NCBI GenBank assembly: GCA_040216885.1
Contig: JAVJOG010000017.1
Span: forward strand, 124,001-188,000
Reading direction: 5' to 3'
Length of the DNA: 64,000 bases
Source: Parvibaculum sp040216885
GTDB taxonomy: Bacteria > Pseudomonadota > Alphaproteobacteria > Parvibaculales > Parvibaculaceae
Below the pieces are notes generated by a model. The model did no database searches, had not been told where the DNA came from, and saw only the letters and a program-made list of their open reading frames with translations. The translations under genes and the position numbers were made by a program. Shown piece after piece: positions 63,984 through 64,000 of this stretch; position 1 is the first letter of the stretch; each line of letters begins with the position of its first letter.

Positions 63984-64000
63984 ATGACGCTGGCGTTCCG
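63984..64000 (+). CDS. Possible 5' end of a divergent gene, cut by the window edge
   Basis: ATG 63984, preceded by GAGGCGAGG, opens a frame of only five codons (MTLAF) before the window ends. A binding-protein gene for the permease would be a natural neighbour, but nothing here shows it. Confidence 0.3.

Overview
The window is GC-rich, densely coded chromosome from an alphaproteobacterium. The evidence is a DivL-type tyrosine pseudo-histidine kinase next to ahcY, alphaproteobacterial AddAB, a FYDLN-acid (TIGR02300) protein, a PAS_5 protein, and the block aroA-cmk-rpsA-sppA-ihfB-lapA-pyrF-trpF-trpB-trpA-accD-folC. The oxidative gene content (Baeyer-Villiger and FAD monooxygenases, molybdenum hydroxylases, ferredoxin/reductase) would fit a Parvibaculum-like or other hydrocarbon/steroid-using member of the Hyphomicrobiales or a relative. 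That placement is inference; no rRNA or complete marker set is present.

Layout. (1) 1-4.3 kb: ahcY and divL. (2) 4.3-12.1 kb: a membrane-anchored ribbon-helix-helix protein, sodC, a two-subunit Mo/Fe-S hydroxylase (iorAB type), an NAD-dependent epimerase/reductase, a ferredoxin/ferredoxin-reductase pair and a PAS_5 protein, with several short palindromic repeats between genes. (3) 12.1-21.4 kb: tsaE-amgK-murU-addB-addA, mostly joined by 4-bp stop/start overlaps, then trxA with its own promoter. Roles are tRNA t6A modification, peptidoglycan recycling and double-strand-break repair. (4) 21.4-32.9 kb, minus strand: the housekeeping run aroA to folC, covering chorismate, CMP kinase, ribosomal protein S1, protease, nucleoid protein, UMP, tryptophan, fatty-acid and folate synthesis. 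(5) 33-33.7 kb: FYDLN-acid protein and tRNA-Ala(GGC).

(6) 33.7-40.2 kb: a TetR-controlled catabolic cluster: FAD monooxygenase, an SDR lacking the usual catalytic Tyr/Lys, a small membrane protein, an exported fumarylacetoacetate-hydrolase-fold protein and a Baeyer-Villiger monooxygenase. Two TGAGA-N4-TCTCA operators sit in the divergent promoter. This is the best candidate here for an undescribed pathway. (7) 40.3-49.3 kb: a P-type cation ATPase, nitronate monooxygenase, a crotonase, a DUF3108 protein and RecQ, with two deletion scars: remnants of livH/livM, and an iorA start joined to an iorB-like end. (8) 49.3-64 kb: a FAH-family hydrolase, a PadR-regulated RND efflux pair, a GST, an acetyl-CoA hydrolase/transferase, a second RND pair, and an iron-type ABC permease with no partner genes in view.

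Coordinates assume the reading frames shown. Where a longer open frame exists, I chose starts by Shine-Dalgarno sequence, stop/start overlap and family N-termini. Statements about family function are established knowledge. Pathway assignments for regions 6 and 7 are inference.
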